Shown: positions 22,700 to 33,820 of the stretch, in pieces
How the letters are laid out: each line of letters opens with the position of its first letter
Numbering within the stretch: the stretch's first letter is position 1
Assembly (NCBI GenBank): GCA_963970005.1
Contig: CAXAMN010008557.1
Span: 716,757-780,756 of the forward strand
Direction: 5' to 3'
Length of the DNA stretch: 64,000 nt
Source of the DNA: Durusdinium trenchii
Lineage: Eukaryota > Sar > Dinophyceae > Suessiales > Symbiodiniaceae
Program-made: the position numbers and the translations under genes
The notes under the pieces: model-generated
What the model saw: only the letters and a program-made list of their open reading frames with translations
Database searches by the model: none
Told to the model about the DNA's origin: nothing

Positions 22700-25600
22700 C
22701 CTCGTGCTTTTGATTTGACCTTCAGCGCCTGGCACTTGTGCTCCACCTTGCGCTTCGCAGGTCTTGCACTTTGCGCTACCGGCAGGCTTTGCCCGTAATC
22801 CTTTTGAGATATAGGTGCGCAGGGCACTCAGGCCTGATCACAGACTGTGCCACACCCACACCCTGTGGATTAAGCACCTTTTTGACTTCCCGCTCAGGCC
22901 GGACGATGACAGGAAATCATCCTGGTGCAGGGGCTACACTATGCTCCAATCACAGATGCAGCAACTGGACTTGGTCTGACAAAATCCAAACTGGATTTCG
23001 ATGCCGGAAATGTGATACGGCATGGAGGACCGTGGTGGCAAAGGCAAAGGTACGGGACAACCTTTCCCAGGTCACCAGAGACCCAAAGGCACCTTGCTCG
23101 AGACACCTCCAAGCGTCACTCCATGGGTTGGGCGCTGCATGGACCACCATCCCAGCAGAGACCCCCAGATCAAGCTACAGCAACTAACCAGGCCTAGGGC
23201 CGCCAGCAGAACCAGCTCCAGACAAATGTTCTCATCTCTCATTTGGACGACGTACCCACACAAGTCGAAGATTTGGTTACCAAACCCGCAACACCCGACC
23301 CCCAATCTGAACAGCATATGGCAGGCAAGTTCAGAAGGTCACAGCTGAAAAGCTTGTCCTTGAGGAAAACACAGCTTCAACAACGCCTCGGCACCATGAA
23401 GCAGCAGCACCAGTCCTGGAGAAGCCAAAGGTGTAGGGGGGGTGTTCCAGTGAGATTGCTTGGCAGCGCCCATACAGACACCTTCCTGTCTAGGCACGCA
23501 TGGCGCAGCGTCGTCAGGACTGGGGCAACTTGTGGGGCATCCGGCCGCTGGGACGGCCACCTCGAACGAGTGCGCCTACGATCAGCACCCTACCAAGCCT
23601 CAAGCAACTGCTGCGCCAACTTGAACTGGGTGCCCAGCTTCCAGAGCGTCATTGTCATGCTGCCCCAAAACCTGCAATGCGAAAGGCCAATCGTACTTAC
23701 CTCCACCATTTTCAGACTGTGGCGCCTGCAGCTCGGCCTACCCTTTGCCATGCGGTACGATCAGGCTCGCCCAGGGGCAAATGTGCTGCGTGTGGCACTC
23801 AGCCGCTTGGAGATACAGGCCGCCGTGGCATCACGGTGCTCGTGGACGCGTCGACCTTCCTTCTATGACACCATATCCCTGGAGCACCTTGCCAGCCAAG
23901 CCCGCCCACTGGAGTACCCGCCTTGCTGCTTTGTCTTGCGCTGCAGCTTTATGCTGGGCGCGCAATTTCATCTTGTGGACCTTTGCCTTGCTGAAACGGG
24001 TCTTCTGCGCTCGGTCCGTGGTGGTGAAGGCCGTCTTCTTGGTGCTGACCTCAAGGCCCAAAAAAGCTGGATTTCAAGCCTGAGCAGCCCGTGTGGCACC
24101 TGAGACGTCGAAACCAATGTCGTCAACCAAGGTGCTGAAAACTCTTCAGTGAAGGGAATGACGGCCGGTGCCAGGATGGCCTCAGGTAAGAGAGGTGCCT
24201 GTGGGCACCCAGCCATGGATTTCCTCTGGCAGGATCGCTTTAGGGGAAGCGCAAGGCCTGGCGCCGTTATCGAGGTGCATTACGGCAAGCTCTTGGCAAA
24301 CAACCAGGCCACCGCCAGGGAGGACTTCTCGATGTGGTCTACGAAATTCTTTGTGCCAAGTGCCAAGACCTGGGAGATCAGGTCATCATTCCTTCACCAG
24401 ACCAGATGCCACACCTTGAACATGCTTGGGCCAGGAGTATGGACCAGGGCAGCAAATCGAACTGCCTTGTCATGCAAGACGCCAGGCTCCCTACGGGTTG
24501 GACTGGACGATCCACAATCAGTGCATCAAGAAGTTACCACCCAAAGACCGCACCTACCTCAAGTCTTGGGTCCAAAAGGCGGTCATCTTTAAAGACAAGC
24601 AACAGTCCAAGCCACGTCCCGCCACGTCCGAGCACATCACATGGCTCTGCCGGGGGCATCATGGCAAACAAAGGCAATGCCAATAGCATGGACAAAACAG
24701 ATCAACAACCTTGATGAAGATCCACTATATGGTCCAATCAATGCCATGGAGGACCGGAGTCCATTCAATGGATGTTGGCAGGTCTCAGGCATCACCTCGG
24801 TTGCAGCACCCACCACCTATGATGTCCCTTCCAATGGCAGGATTTTTGCTGGCTGGGAGCCCTAGCTGGGCAACTGCCTGGGATACAGTCCAAGGCCAGG
24901 GCTCCGCTTTTTGGCCTTGTGACCATCACGAAGTACATCACCATGCACTCCGGTCAAGGTCATAGTCCAACTGACCTCTGTGTGGAGGGCCTCCTGGACT
25001 GATCCTCGATGCGGGCAAGGTTTTCAGGACCTCTTGGGCGAGACCGGGGCCACGCGCTCTGCGGAACTTCCTGGGGCAACGCGATGCAGGGCTCACTGCA
25101 TGGGAACATGCTACTACCCTGTATGACAGTGACAAGGGGAAGGAGGAAGGCCTGGATGCTGATCACCTGCAAACCTACCAACACGCCCAAGCCCAAGGCT
25201 GTCTGTCAAGACCCGCGGCCACTGCATACATGACAAGCAGGAGCGCAAGCAAGCTCAACACACCAAACAACACAAGAAGCGGCTGGTACAAAAGTGCCTC
25301 GATGGAAGCGAGCTACAATGTGAAGTCTGTGAAGATCCGCATCCACCAGGCACAGGCCCTGAAGCCGTGCCCGGCCACAATGCAGGCTAGCCCAACTCTG
25401 CGGGCATACTTTACCAGCCACGCCCCCAGCCGAAGATGACCCGATGTCAGAGCCAAGGCCCACCAAGCTCTTTATAGAGCATGCCATGGAGATCGAGGAA
25501 GGTGGCACACCTGGAGATGACCATGATGAGAACCAACCAGGCTCTCTGGCCATAGGCACGGCCCTGGACGACGACACGACACGGTCACTCCACACCCCAA

Positions 25601-25720
25601 CGATGAGAGCACCACACACATGGAAGACGAAGAGGGCATGAAATGACGGTGGACTTCTTTTGAACCGGCCCTGGCAACATGCCAAGCTCACAGTCCCTGC
25701 AACCACTCTAGGAGCAGTTC
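22700..25720. mobile_element. Non-LTR retroelement debris, both orientations
   Basis: A GC-richer segment between two ACAT-type microsatellite fields. On the plus strand, 22900-23050 encodes a cysteine pattern (CSNHRCSN, then GFRCRKCDTAW) and 23260-23420 a Gln-rich, coiled-coil-like stretch; 24490-24600 reads PYGLDWTIHNQCIKKLPPKD. On the minus strand, 24216-23831 reads as a reverse-transcriptase fragment. All frames are broken by stops and shifts. The mixture of orientations suggests several fragments or a rearranged element. Subfamily not assignable by eye. Confidence 0.45.
23831..24216 (-). pseudogene. Reverse transcriptase fragment (LINE-like)
   Basis: On the minus strand, a GCPQ-like segment is followed, after one frame change, by TLVDDIGFDVSG (a VDD catalytic-box candidate) and then LEVSTKKTAFTTTDRAQK. 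That order fits the palm of a non-LTR reverse transcriptase, with spacing shorter than usual. Stops and frameshifts make it a relic. Confidence is moderate because the motifs are few. Confidence 0.45.
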
Positions 25721-25865
25721 TTTCACATATATATAGCTATTTTTGGGCACCGGGGGTGCCAGAAGTGCACGGGCATTTTTGGGGGCATCGCCGACATCAT
25801 GTGCCACTTTTGCAGAGCACTGGCTTTTAGGCCTTCCAAAGCAACAACCACTCTAAAGGAACATT

Positions 25866-25985
25866 CATACATACATACATACCAGACCAGACCATACCAT
25901 TACATTAGATACCATACATACATGCATTAATTACATTAATTACATTACCTTACATTACATTACATACGTACGTACGTACCCACCC
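25866..25985. repeat. ACAT / ATTAC microsatellite
   Basis: Runs of (CATA)n, (ATTAC)n and (CGTA)n similar to 22090-22615. Confidence 0.9.
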
Positions 25986-26200
25986 ACCTACGTACATAGA
26001 TATTGGGGAATTCTTGACATCCCAGTCCAGATGCAGTAGCTGCTTGCCTTCGCAGGGCCTCCAAAGGGATACCGTGTGGCTGTGTCACACCATTGTAGCA
26101 ATGGCCCTGGTGTGTCAAGCCTCCAACATGCGGCCACGCAGTCGCTCCCCAGCACCTCACACAAAGTTCAAGAACATTAACTTGAGAGAGGAGGGGGTGA

Positions 26201-26845
26201 ACGAAAGGTAGCAGGCAATCACAAGTAACCCTGATAGAAGTCCAGGAGGCAAAATGCCACACTGCAAACCTTAAATCGTACACCGTGAAAAAAGAGTCGA
26301 GGTTCATTGTATGGGAGAGACGAACTTCTGTGCTTGGATCGGCCGAGTTTGTGGCCACTTTGAAGCCTACATAGCTTAAAACCATCGATATTTACAGGGT
26401 TTTGTGCCGGGAAGGCACGCAAACCCGTGCAAATACCGTCGTTTTTTGCAATGTCGAAGCCTTCAAAAGCCAAAAAAAACCTTTCCGACAGAATCTTTCC
26501 AGGTTTCTGATAATTTTTCGACCATTTTTGAAGCCTAGGCACCTCAAAAACCATCGGTTTTTACGAGGTTTTTTGCCGGACAGCCACAAAAAGCCATGTA
26601 AATTGCGTGGTTTGAGGCCACTCTTGAAGACTGGAGGAGCTGAAAATTCCGGTATTTACGGTGTTTTCTACCCGTTGACAAAAACGCGCCAGGGTGGAGT
26701 TGAAAGGGGGGGTCCCGTGGCCCCCCCCGGCCACTAAAATGACCGAAGGCGATTCTCAGTGAGATAGGCCTCCCTCCACTCTGGTTATAATTCATTTTTG
26801 CTAATGCAAAAGGAAAACTCAGGTAGCCTAACCGCAACCTTTCGT
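26201..26845. mobile_element. TIR-ended repeat family, copy B (best preserved)
   Basis: Begins ACGAAAGGTAGC and ends GCAACCTTTCGT, an inverted pair of 9-12 bp. Inside are two related blocks (ACCATCGATATTTACAGGG and ACCATCGGTTTTTACGAGG, each followed by a GCCGG box), then GCGCCAGGGTGGAGTTGAAA, a G-run directly facing a C-run (26704-26730) and TTTTTGCTAATGCAAAAGG. No protein-coding capacity, so if mobile it is non-autonomous. It shares family structure with 2407-2993 and 44725-45081. Confidence 0.68.
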
Positions 26846-26869
26846 GAAAACACACGAAGAAGTCAATGA

Positions 26870-29320
26870 ATTAATACAAAAGCCCTGTCTGAGCATGGTA
26901 TCACGAAAATACGGCAAATCTCAGCCTACTCCCGGTAGAGGGAGGAGTTTGCAAACTCGCTCGCCAAACATCTGTAGGATTCTAAGGGCACAGGGTTGTA
27001 GCCTTACAACATGTATATATCCTGGTGTATCCTGGATATTGTTTGTGTGTGTATGTGGGCCGCTCTACGTACCAGTGGATGATGTAAGTGCATATGCATG
27101 TGCAGTGTGGTAGGCCAAGTGAGGGCCAAACCGCTGACTGCATTTCGATCCGTGTCTGCTTGAAGAGCCTGCAGCACGTATGAACTTCTGTCAACAGCAG
27201 GTGCTGAATTGGAAGGCAACTGGATTCCCATGGCACCAGGCAGCAACACACAGCAACCACATAATCTCAAGGCTTCCCATTTCTTGAACAAATGTCTTCC
27301 ATATTTTTTCAAGATTCATCTAGTTAGTTCCCAGTGCCTTCGGCCCTGGCTTTACTGCACCTTGGCGCATGACGACTATGCCATGTTGGTTCGATGATAA
27401 ATACCGCATTCTTAAAGGGTCAGAAAAATGTTGCAACGAGTCACTGAGTGAAGTACCTCCAGAGTGCGCCTTGCTTGGATATATACTTGAGTGCTTGTGC
27501 AGTGTCGAAAAGCTGGAGATCAAAACACCCACTGCCTCCCGGAGGGCTCGCTGGTGGGCAGCCTGTTCAGCACTTTTGGTTCTGAGGGCATCGTACAGTA
27601 CCCGTGGACATGAAAGGCCGCGTGCCTCCAGCAATAGACGCAACAGCCTCGTATCCGACAAATGTAGCTCGACACGACCTCGGTCAAAGATTCATGACAT
27701 CATGCATGTACATCGTGAGATCTAACTGCTGAGACCTGCCTGGAGTGAGTGTCAGCTCCTTGGGGCAAGGACTTGACAAGTTTGCGGTGGTAAAGAGCTC
27801 CGCCAGCAAGTGAAGCAACTCCGCCTAAGTATGTGCTGCCTCATGCCCTCTTTGCATGATGCCCCACATCAGCTACAGACTAACAAAAATAAACACAATA
27901 TATATATATATATATTAATACACATCTTCATGCATCGACAAACAATATACTGCCTCTTGCATGTAGGCCATGTCGCGTTGCAGGGTCAGCCTCCAAGCTT
28001 AATGTGCCACACAATGAACCTGTTCGCCTATTCCACACCGGTAGCAATTGTGCCTTGACTTCCTTGGGTAGCCTTGGTACTCAAAAACAGGGAAAGAGTG
28101 GAATCAAGCATGAAGCCCAAAGGTCAATTCATGCTGAACATCGGCCACATGCGTCACCCCTTCTTTTCCTTGTGCCATGGCGAAGCCTGTGGTTTGATCC
28201 TTCTCTTGGGGGTCGCATGCAAAGGCAGGACGCTCCGTCTTCACATCGAGCTCAGAATGCCGGGACATGTTGGGGTCTCTGGTACAAGTAGCTCAATCAC
28301 TGCTCAAATCTGAAAGGCTGTGCGACTGCTCTGCAGTGGCTTTTCCAAGGCCGCCCCTGTCATAGCTCCTGGTGTCCACCTTTGTTCTGACGTTTTGCCT
28401 CAGCTTTCACCAAAACATCATCTCCTGGACTGCAGGTGTGTCCTATGCTGGCTAGAATCGGCTTTCGCTCTTTTCTTCCGAATAATCTCCTCAGCTCACT
28501 GCGGCTGCCGGGGCCGGAGTATCAGCAAGCGAATCTTTCTGTTTATGCCTCCCACAGTTTTTGACCCATATTATACAACTATATAGTAGATTCATGTGCC
28601 ACATAGCAGTGATTTGCCAGGGCTTTGTTATCAGCTGAGATTCCTTGGTCTGACCTTCATCCACAAGCTTGCCTTCTGCCAATGTCTGGTGAGAAGGTAG
28701 TGGTGTGCCTGTCTGGTGGTCGCACAATGGTGCAAAACGGTGCAACATGCCTTTTACAATTTGGAATCTCCCGACTTTAGCCCCACAATGCAATGCACAC
28801 CTCAAAGACGGCCCAAAAAGAATCGAATGGCCAAGGGGCACTTGACGCTTTTGCTGGCCTTGCTCTTGAACCTCATCAATCCGGGACAGTATTGCAAGCC
28901 ACCAGCCAAACCGCCTATTACTTGCTTGAGACGTTACGACAGTAAACACAAAGGCAAACAACCTGATGTTGAAACGTTCCAATGTCCCTTGGGAATTGCA
29001 ATGGAAGCATCACCCTTGATTAAGGGTTCTGTCATCCATAGTCATCCAGGTCATTAGGGTTACTGTGCGCCATCTCAAGTGCACGTGAACACACCGGGAG
29101 AGAAACAAATAATCTGACACGCGCATATATCGGAGAAAGAAAAGAACACACCTAAGACCTAAAATATCCTGAGACTGCACACATCTGCTTTCCATAGTAG
29201 TCCGCGGAATCATTCTTGGATTTGCATTGACAAAGGAACTCATTGAACGAGGGCAGTTTCGATGTCCCAAATTGAGTTGCATCATACCTTGGCAATGCAG
29301 TCTTGAAGAGAAAAACTGTC
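26870..29320. other. Unannotated stretch with one exon-like frame
   Basis: No recognised gene. The minus-strand frame 27661-27320 (SDTRLLRLLLEARGLSCPRV, then RTKSAEQAAHQRALREAV) has convincing protein composition and may be an exon of an unknown gene. A (TA)n tract is at 27899-27916. Confidence 0.35.
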
Positions 29321-29385
29321 AGGAAGATTGGGAAACACAACTGCTCTTTCTCCAGGACAACTTGAGACCAATGGGATTCGCGAAT

Positions 29386-29456
29386 GAGGCCATTTGCAGC
29401 CTGGTAGTGCGTCCACAACCGCCGATGAGGTGCTGGTTCAAATCCCACCATCGCCA
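29386..29456 (+). other. tRNA-like sequence (pseudogene or tRNA-derived SINE head)
   Basis: An A-box-like segment (TTGCAGCCTGGTAGTGCG, 29394-29411) is followed 23 bases later by a perfect B-box GGTTCAAATCC (29435-29445) and an encoded CCA-like end (CATCGCCA). The T-stem has two mismatches and no matching acceptor strand is found upstream, so it is not a functional tRNA as read. It falls on the opposite strand of the last recognised exon region of the cupin gene. Confidence 0.35.
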
Positions 29457-29585
29457 ATCCGCTTCATGACTCCACCTGAGATGCAGCCTGCCTTGGCCAC
29501 CTGATATGATATGCCCTTTCTCAAATTTCATGGAACTGTGCAAGCCAAAGCAACATGCACATTCATGCCCATTGCCACTGAGGCT

Positions 29586-30372
29586 CCAAATGTTTAGCGC
29601 CAAGTTTCGACCTTTGGAATTCACCTGAGGCAAGTCAGTTTTTCAAGTTGGATACACAATGATGCAAATTGACCTTGGTTTAATTAGCCCAGCCTGATGC
29701 CAATAGGTGTGTGGAATGAACAGAATATCACCGGGCCCGATTTCACCATGCAGCCAAGTAATGTTTCCAAATCGTGGAAACATGACAAGGTCAACAAAAT
29801 CCTACCAGGTGTTCGCGCGTAACACGGCAACCCAAGACCAAAGCATCTCCACATTGTGTGATTTGCTGACTCGCAAACTGACGTCCTGTCGAACTGGAGA
29901 TGTCCCGCGAACCTCGCAACACAAGTTGAAAGAAGAGATCGAATGACCACGGCACACGTTCCATAGCCGTGGCAAAGCCGGAAAACGAGTCAAACGCAAA
30001 TGAGGCCAAACAACCAGAGTCCCTTGTGGCCTTGGCAATATGCGCGTAGATGTTTGGTGCATCATCCTGGTGTACCAGCATGACCTCCAGTTTTGTGGAA
30101 TCAATAAATGCTCCAAGCGACAGCGAGAGGGAACATATCACTCAACGAGCAAAAAACATGCCGGAACAAAGCTGCTTAGGAAGGACAATTTGCACAAGGC
30201 ACACTTTTGGTGCCATCCAGCAACATCAAGAAGTTCTCACCATCATCGTTGTGCAGCACCTTGAATGTCGACAAGCTTGAGCTGCGAGGCATGGTGCCTC
30301 CGGACGCACTTGGCATGAGGCTGACATGGTGCCACCATTGCTCATCCAAAGGGTAGCAGATTGGGGCCAAAC
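29586..30372 (-). CDS. Cupin/JmjC-type Fe(II)/2-oxoglutarate oxygenase, catalytic exons
   Basis: Likely a protein hydroxylase or demethylase of the cupin-8/JmjC group; substrate unknown. Minus-strand exons: 30372-30322 (WPQSATLWMSNGGTMS), 30259-30203 (VLHNDDGENFLMLLDGTKS, giving the HxD iron ligands), 30084-about 29968 (VMLVHQDDAPNIYAHIAKA), 29801-29694 (DLVMFPRFGN, GPGDILFIPHTYWHQ, with the distal His in YWH) and 29624-about 29586 (VNSKGRNLALNIW). Phases close between the first three exons and between the last two. Donors are GC (30321), GT (30202) and GC (29693), and acceptors are all AG|G. The complete facial triad suggests an active enzyme. The N-terminal exons lie at 36308-36870, beyond a DIRS-like element. 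The C-terminal end after NIW is unresolved. Confidence 0.8.
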
Positions 30373-31311
30373 CTCGGATCACAGACTAGCACCGTCAACA
30401 GCCGTGTACGGAACGCGCCGTCTTTCTACGTTCGGAACGTTTTTTTGTTTATATAACTGTCTCTCTCAACAGTGTCAACAGTTTCTGTAAAAACACCACC
30501 GTGACAGGCGTGCACCACATGAAGTGTTTGCTGAATTGCCGCGTGGAAAAAGGTTCTTTCTTCGGGCAGCGTGCGACTTGGGTTTGTCACCTCCACAAAT
30601 GTAGCTTTGGGCCCTCGGCCTCTTCATATTTCTTTATGAACTGGCACCACCTTGTACCAACACACCCGAAATCACCCCAGAATCCAAATCCAAAATGGAG
30701 TCTTCTCCAAGTAGCTTCTTGACACCTTGCTGGCTGCGGGAGGGCCACGTCCGCCAGGGCTTGGGCATCATCTTCAAAACCTATGACTGCCTTGACAAGA
30801 AATTGTTGTCAAAGGACCTCTCAACAATGAGACAGTTCTCAGTTGCGTGAGTTGCAGCAAAGAGTCCCACATGCTTGTACGCGCTTGTGAATGCGTGCGC
30901 AACATGTGAACTACACTACGTTCGTGATAGATGGCGCAGACAAAAAATAAGATGGCGCATTTGGGCAATTCAGAACACTCACATAAGATGGCGTAACACT
31001 ATTCATAGACACGGCCTCGCTCCAGCTGGAAAGCTGCGCGCTACAAGTACAAGTATCAGAAGATGGAGCGATGTTTTTGTTGATGGTTTGTGGAGTGGGT
31101 GGAAATCTCCTGCGCCCCCTCCCCTTCCCCTGCGCCATCTCCTGTGACCATCACCTGCTGCAACAGCTTTCCAATGGTTGGCCTTCCCTCACTGGTTGGC
31201 AAGGTGTCTATCCTGGTTGGTTTGCTTTGTTTTCTGTGCATTCCGCTCTCCCGTGACCTTGCTGTAGGCTCTCCGCCCCGTTCTTCATCGGCTCCCCTTC
31301 CCCTGCGCCAT

Positions 31312-31321
31312 NNNNNNNNNN
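31312..31321. other. Scaffold gap (10 N) with duplicated edges
   Basis: The 31 bases before the gap (31281-31311) are identical to the 31 bases after it (31322-31352). The gap is therefore probably an unmerged overlap and not missing sequence. The frame crossing it is an artefact. Confidence 0.95.
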
Positions 31322-31455
31322 TTCTTCATCGGCTCCCCTTCCCCTGCGCCATCTACTGTGCCCATCACTGCTGGTCACGATTCCACATGATCCACATGCA
31401 GCAAAGACTCAGTAGATGGCACCATGTTTCCACATGATCCCGCATGCAGACACAA

Positions 31456-32632
31456 TCACACAGAATCACACACCAGAAGATGGCCCAGTAATCGGGAGCT
31501 CATCCATTTTCCACCTTCAAGAGGGCTTGCTCTCTCGCCAGGGATCATTTCCACTGGCCTGTACGCGCCGTCACTTCCGACTCTTCCACTCTCAAGCTGT
31601 CTTAAACAACCGAGGAGGAGCTGAAAAACCAAGCTTTCTGCAAGATGCTTCCAAAGGCATCTGCCGACTCGCGGCATCCTCTCAGCGAAGGTGGCCACAC
31701 ATACCTCCTGCAGGTAAATCTCCATGACTCTACTCGAGGGCCACCTTCCCCTCCGTCTCACCATTTCAGCATCCTCGAGGCGCTGCAACAAAAATGTCGT
31801 GCCACCAGGGCGCAAAGAGGCTAGATCATAAGGGACCTGGCCTCCAATCTTCACAACCTGTAGGCCGAGGGCCTTCTGCAGCATCTGAAATCTTGCCATA
31901 GCTTGCTTTCCTTGGGCATGCTACCGAAGGTGGCCGTCACAAGTTCGACCACATCTAAAGGGTCGATGGCGCGGACTGGTGGCGCGTCGCGGAGCCTCAA
32001 GTTTTGGGTTGTCTGATCTGCAAGAGCGCAGATCGTGCCAGGTGCTCCATCTTTCTTTTGGAGCGCCCCTTGCAAGGACCTCTCCTACCCTCAAGATGCC
32101 TGTCCAGGTCATCAATATCAGGGAAGCTTCCACCGGCCAACCCCAATAGCAATGCAAGACCGCCAAAGGCCAAAACTACAGAGAGCGGCGTCGCTGGATG
32201 GTGGGCATGAGGTTCATCAGTGACCCAGGCGAAGGCTAAGTCCCAGGCACCAGCTAGCAATCTCTTGAGTGTGGGCCGCTTGGCCGCAACAGCGTTGATG
32301 GTCTCGCTGTAGCGACCATGCGACTTTCCTGAGTAAAGAAGCTGCTTTCCATACGTGACCAGAGCTTTTGACACCAATTCCGCATCAGCTTCGCGCTTCC
32401 CCAACAACTGCTCCAGGGTGAGGTGCATGTTCTCAACAAGCAATTGGTCAAGTAGCTGCTCACACCTCGTCCGTGTCTGGGGCCTCAAAACCCTGTCAGC
32501 CAGCAAGGTCGTCTCCACCCTTCGCCTAGCCTTCTCAGTCTCTTCCGAACCAAGAGGCTCCAGTGGCATGGCTAAAGCTCCATGGCAAAAACGGGCTCTG
32601 GCGCCGGTGGGTGAAAAAGGACCTTGCTTCAA
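31456..32632 (-). pseudogene. Tyrosine recombinase of the DIRS-like element
   Basis: The core-binding part (KALVTYGKQLLYSGKSHGRY) is in one frame (32632-31997), the first catalytic Arg box (LILMTWTGILRVGEVL) in a second (32166-31921), and RAIDPLDVVELV in a third. The C-terminal box SLRPGGTTFLLQ with RGRW and the Tyr-containing MEIYLQEV is at 31899-31700. The R, xxR and Y positions are visible; the usual His before LR appears replaced. At least two frameshifts. Confidence 0.65.
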
Positions 32633-32639
32633 AACCCTG

Positions 32640-33375
32640 GGAGTGCCCTAAGGACAAGTAAACAAAAGAGAGGGAGGAGCATCTGCAGGAAGCCAAGTAG
32701 TAGAAAGGAGAGGCGGGCAATAAGCTCCTCAAAATCCAGAGGACAACCACAAGGGCACGGAGGGACAGCAAAAGTCCAAAAATCCACTGAAGTCCAAAAA
32801 TCCACAAAGTCCACGAAGGTCCTTGGGAAAGGACGGCCAGTGGGCCGAGAACCAAACTGTAATCGCCTCCTCAAAGCCCTTGACATTCTTGAGGAAACAC
32901 CATGCGCTAAGCCAGGCCATCTTTGAGAGCCTACTGTAGGCTGCTCAACTAGAGCCGGAGCTTGATGTAGCGCACAAACCGAGGCGATGATGAGGCACCT
33001 GAAGCAATCACATCCCCTCGCAATGTCTTGGGACAAAGTCTATTGTAACCGAGGGCGCTTGTAAGATCTGACAGAGGGGCGAGCCACCGGCGAGAAAGTT
33101 GCGCAAACTGGTTCAATCATGGCCGACTTGATCCTCCTCTGCCTGATCATATAGATCACCCAGTCCAAAAGGTCAAGGCTGGTGATGTCAAAGTGCTTGG
33201 AATCAGACAGCTCTATTGGAGGCGCAACAGTATAGCCCAGATCGGCTAAGCTGCGAGAAACGCCAGCTGAGCCCCCACATATTTCGATGAAGTCGAAGAA
33301 GAAACCAAGAGCCCTTGGAGGAGGTTCAGTCATAGGGTCTCTGAGTTCATGTTCATCATCACCAACAATGCGCAA
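32640..33375 (-). pseudogene. Cytosine-methyltransferase-like domain of the DIRS-like element
   Basis: 33375-33040 reads FDFIEICGGSAGVSRSLADL (an S-adenosylmethionine-binding motif I candidate) and later EPVCATFSPVARPSVRSYKR, resembling the PPCT-type loop of C5 methyltransferases with the first prolines lost. The continuation in other frames gives ALVEQPT and MAWLSAWCFLKNVKGFEE, resembling the ENV/EHP motif region. At least two frameshifts. It is related in layout to the domain in the copia element at 53250-53830. Confidence 0.55.
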
Positions 33376-33395
33376 GATCTCTCTGGGCAGTGGGT

Positions 33396-33785
33396 CTAGA
33401 ACAGTATAGGGTCACCTTTCTTGTCTCCTCCAAGGCACATGATCTCATCTAGACCTTCAGGTAGTTGACGAGACGCAACCGCTCCTTTGTGCAGGGACGC
33501 ATCAGTGGCAAAGATCTTTTGGTGGTAGGGCACGGTGACATTTGATGCTGCGACCCAACCAAAAATTGAGGCGAGCGCCAGCTCATCAGCCGCTGACCGA
33601 GAAAGCTCAAATACATCCGCCTTCTCTGTCTTCTGTTTAGAGGCCCCGAAGGCGTAGATCTTGGAGAAGAGGCATGTCAGGCATCTCCGGAACATCATTA
33701 CGGAGGTCCAGTTCCCAGCCAACTGCGCTGCCAGCGAGGAAGAGATAATCCTCATTGAAGCGATCCGTAGGGATAGCGCTGACAA
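33396..33785 (-). pseudogene. RT thumb and RNase H-like segment of the DIRS-like element
   Basis: Reads LAGNWTSVMMFRRCLTCLFS, then ELALASIFGWVAASNVTV and KIFATDASLHKGAVASRQLP. The DAS motif after a beta-strand-like stretch is typical of the RNase H-like module in DIRS and related elements. Open over 129 codons but without an intact RT upstream. Confidence 0.55.
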
Positions 33786-33820
33786 GGCTAGCCTCTTCTC
33801 AGCAGGCGCGCCAACCGCGA

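Noticed and set aside
31090..31437. Frame crossing the first N gap
   Set aside because: It includes undefined residues and a duplicated contig edge; an artefact.
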